A DNA stretch of 64,000 bases from contig JAQYVF010000006.1 of assembly GCA_030145625.1 (NCBI GenBank), positions 1 through 64,000 of the forward strand, in the 5' to 3' direction. Made by a program: the position numbers and the translations under genes. The stretch comes from Desulfocapsa sp. (GTDB lineage: Bacteria > Desulfobacterota > Desulfobulbia > Desulfobulbales > Desulfocapsaceae). The notes beneath the pieces are model-generated. The model had not been told where the DNA came from. It made no database searches and worked only from the letters and a program-made list of their open reading frames with translations. Within the stretch, counting starts at the first letter, position 1; every line of letters begins with the position of its first letter. This document shows positions 63,929-64,000 of this stretch, piece after piece.

Positions 63929-64000
63929 GATATATGCTCCTTTGTGAAAGAAAATTATAGACGTGAACAGCGGAGATCATAAACCGGAACATGGGCACGT

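Noticed and set aside
1-64000. tRNA, rRNA, CRISPR array, complete insertion sequence or prophage
   Set aside because: I looked for T-loop motifs, regularly spaced repeats, transposase motifs and phage genes on both strands and found none.

Overview
The window looks like chromosomal DNA of an anaerobic, Gram-negative member of the Desulfobacterota, most like the Desulfobulbales group of sulfate or sulfur metabolisers. This is inferred from gene content: the end of an hdr-flx electron-transfer operon, a tungsten-type aldehyde:ferredoxin oxidoreductase with its own cofactor genes, a DUF3786 iron-sulfur protein, RNase Y, an OmpH/Pal envelope set, and the carboxyspermidine route to spermidine. No rRNA, tRNA, CRISPR array, phage or complete insertion sequence was seen.

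Layout. 1-3086: 3' end of flxD, then flxC, flxB and flxA, which pass electrons between NADH and a heterodisulfide-reductase-like complex. 3293-8523: an aldehyde oxidoreductase, an unknown protein, a decayed moeA, a moeA fused to a binding-protein-like domain, and a MoaD-like sulfur carrier, apparently a tungsten/molybdenum cofactor module. 8557-14897 (minus strand): adaptor, RND pump, TolC and TetR in one operon, with a palindromic operator-like site upstream. 15628-24025: a small zinc protein and a MinD-like ATPase (plus strand), then minus-strand genes for a YihY membrane protein, a hybrid histidine kinase, an HDOD protein, MoaE and a LysM lytic transglycosylase. 24098-29427: NUDIX hydrolase, a coiled-coil protein, ZapA, a probable 6S RNA with terminator, RNase Y and TyrRS. 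29605-34576 (minus): a Fur-family regulator, a radical SAM protein, an unknown protein and glucan phosphorylase. 35199-41164: Pal, OmpH, DUF3786 protein, heptose kinase, YicC, RemA-like protein, guanylate kinase and RlmB. 41389-48565: an S1-domain protein, an ABC export set (ATPase, permease, adaptor), a repeat-rich stretch and a pentapeptide-repeat gene. 48705-56316: a sigma-54 activator with a degenerate receiver, two small proteins, then agmatinase, arginine decarboxylase, carboxy(nor)spermidine dehydrogenase and decarboxylase. 56648-63928: a membrane protein, a LysE exporter, a LysM-FecR protein paired with a CHASE2-PAS-GGDEF-EAL enzyme, and a small membrane-anchored protein.

Two families of non-coding repeats run through the gaps. 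One is a REP/REPIN family with the core GTAGGAGC...CGCGAA (15187, 47402, 47581, 53922, 56334). The other is a palindromic element with arms like TTAAGGGTACCTTG (5110, 16893, 35737), whose copies differ in internal length and one of which has a nested palindrome. Signs of decay or rearrangement include the deleted moeA, a 29-codon gene remnant beside the AT-rich pentapeptide gene, and a 44-codon secreted-protein leader fragment.

The leads that seem least explained are the moeA deletion inside the aldehyde-oxidoreductase module with its unknown partner gene, the LysW-like small zinc protein upstream of the polyamine genes, and the nested palindrome family. All functional calls are from motif reading only; no database search was possible.
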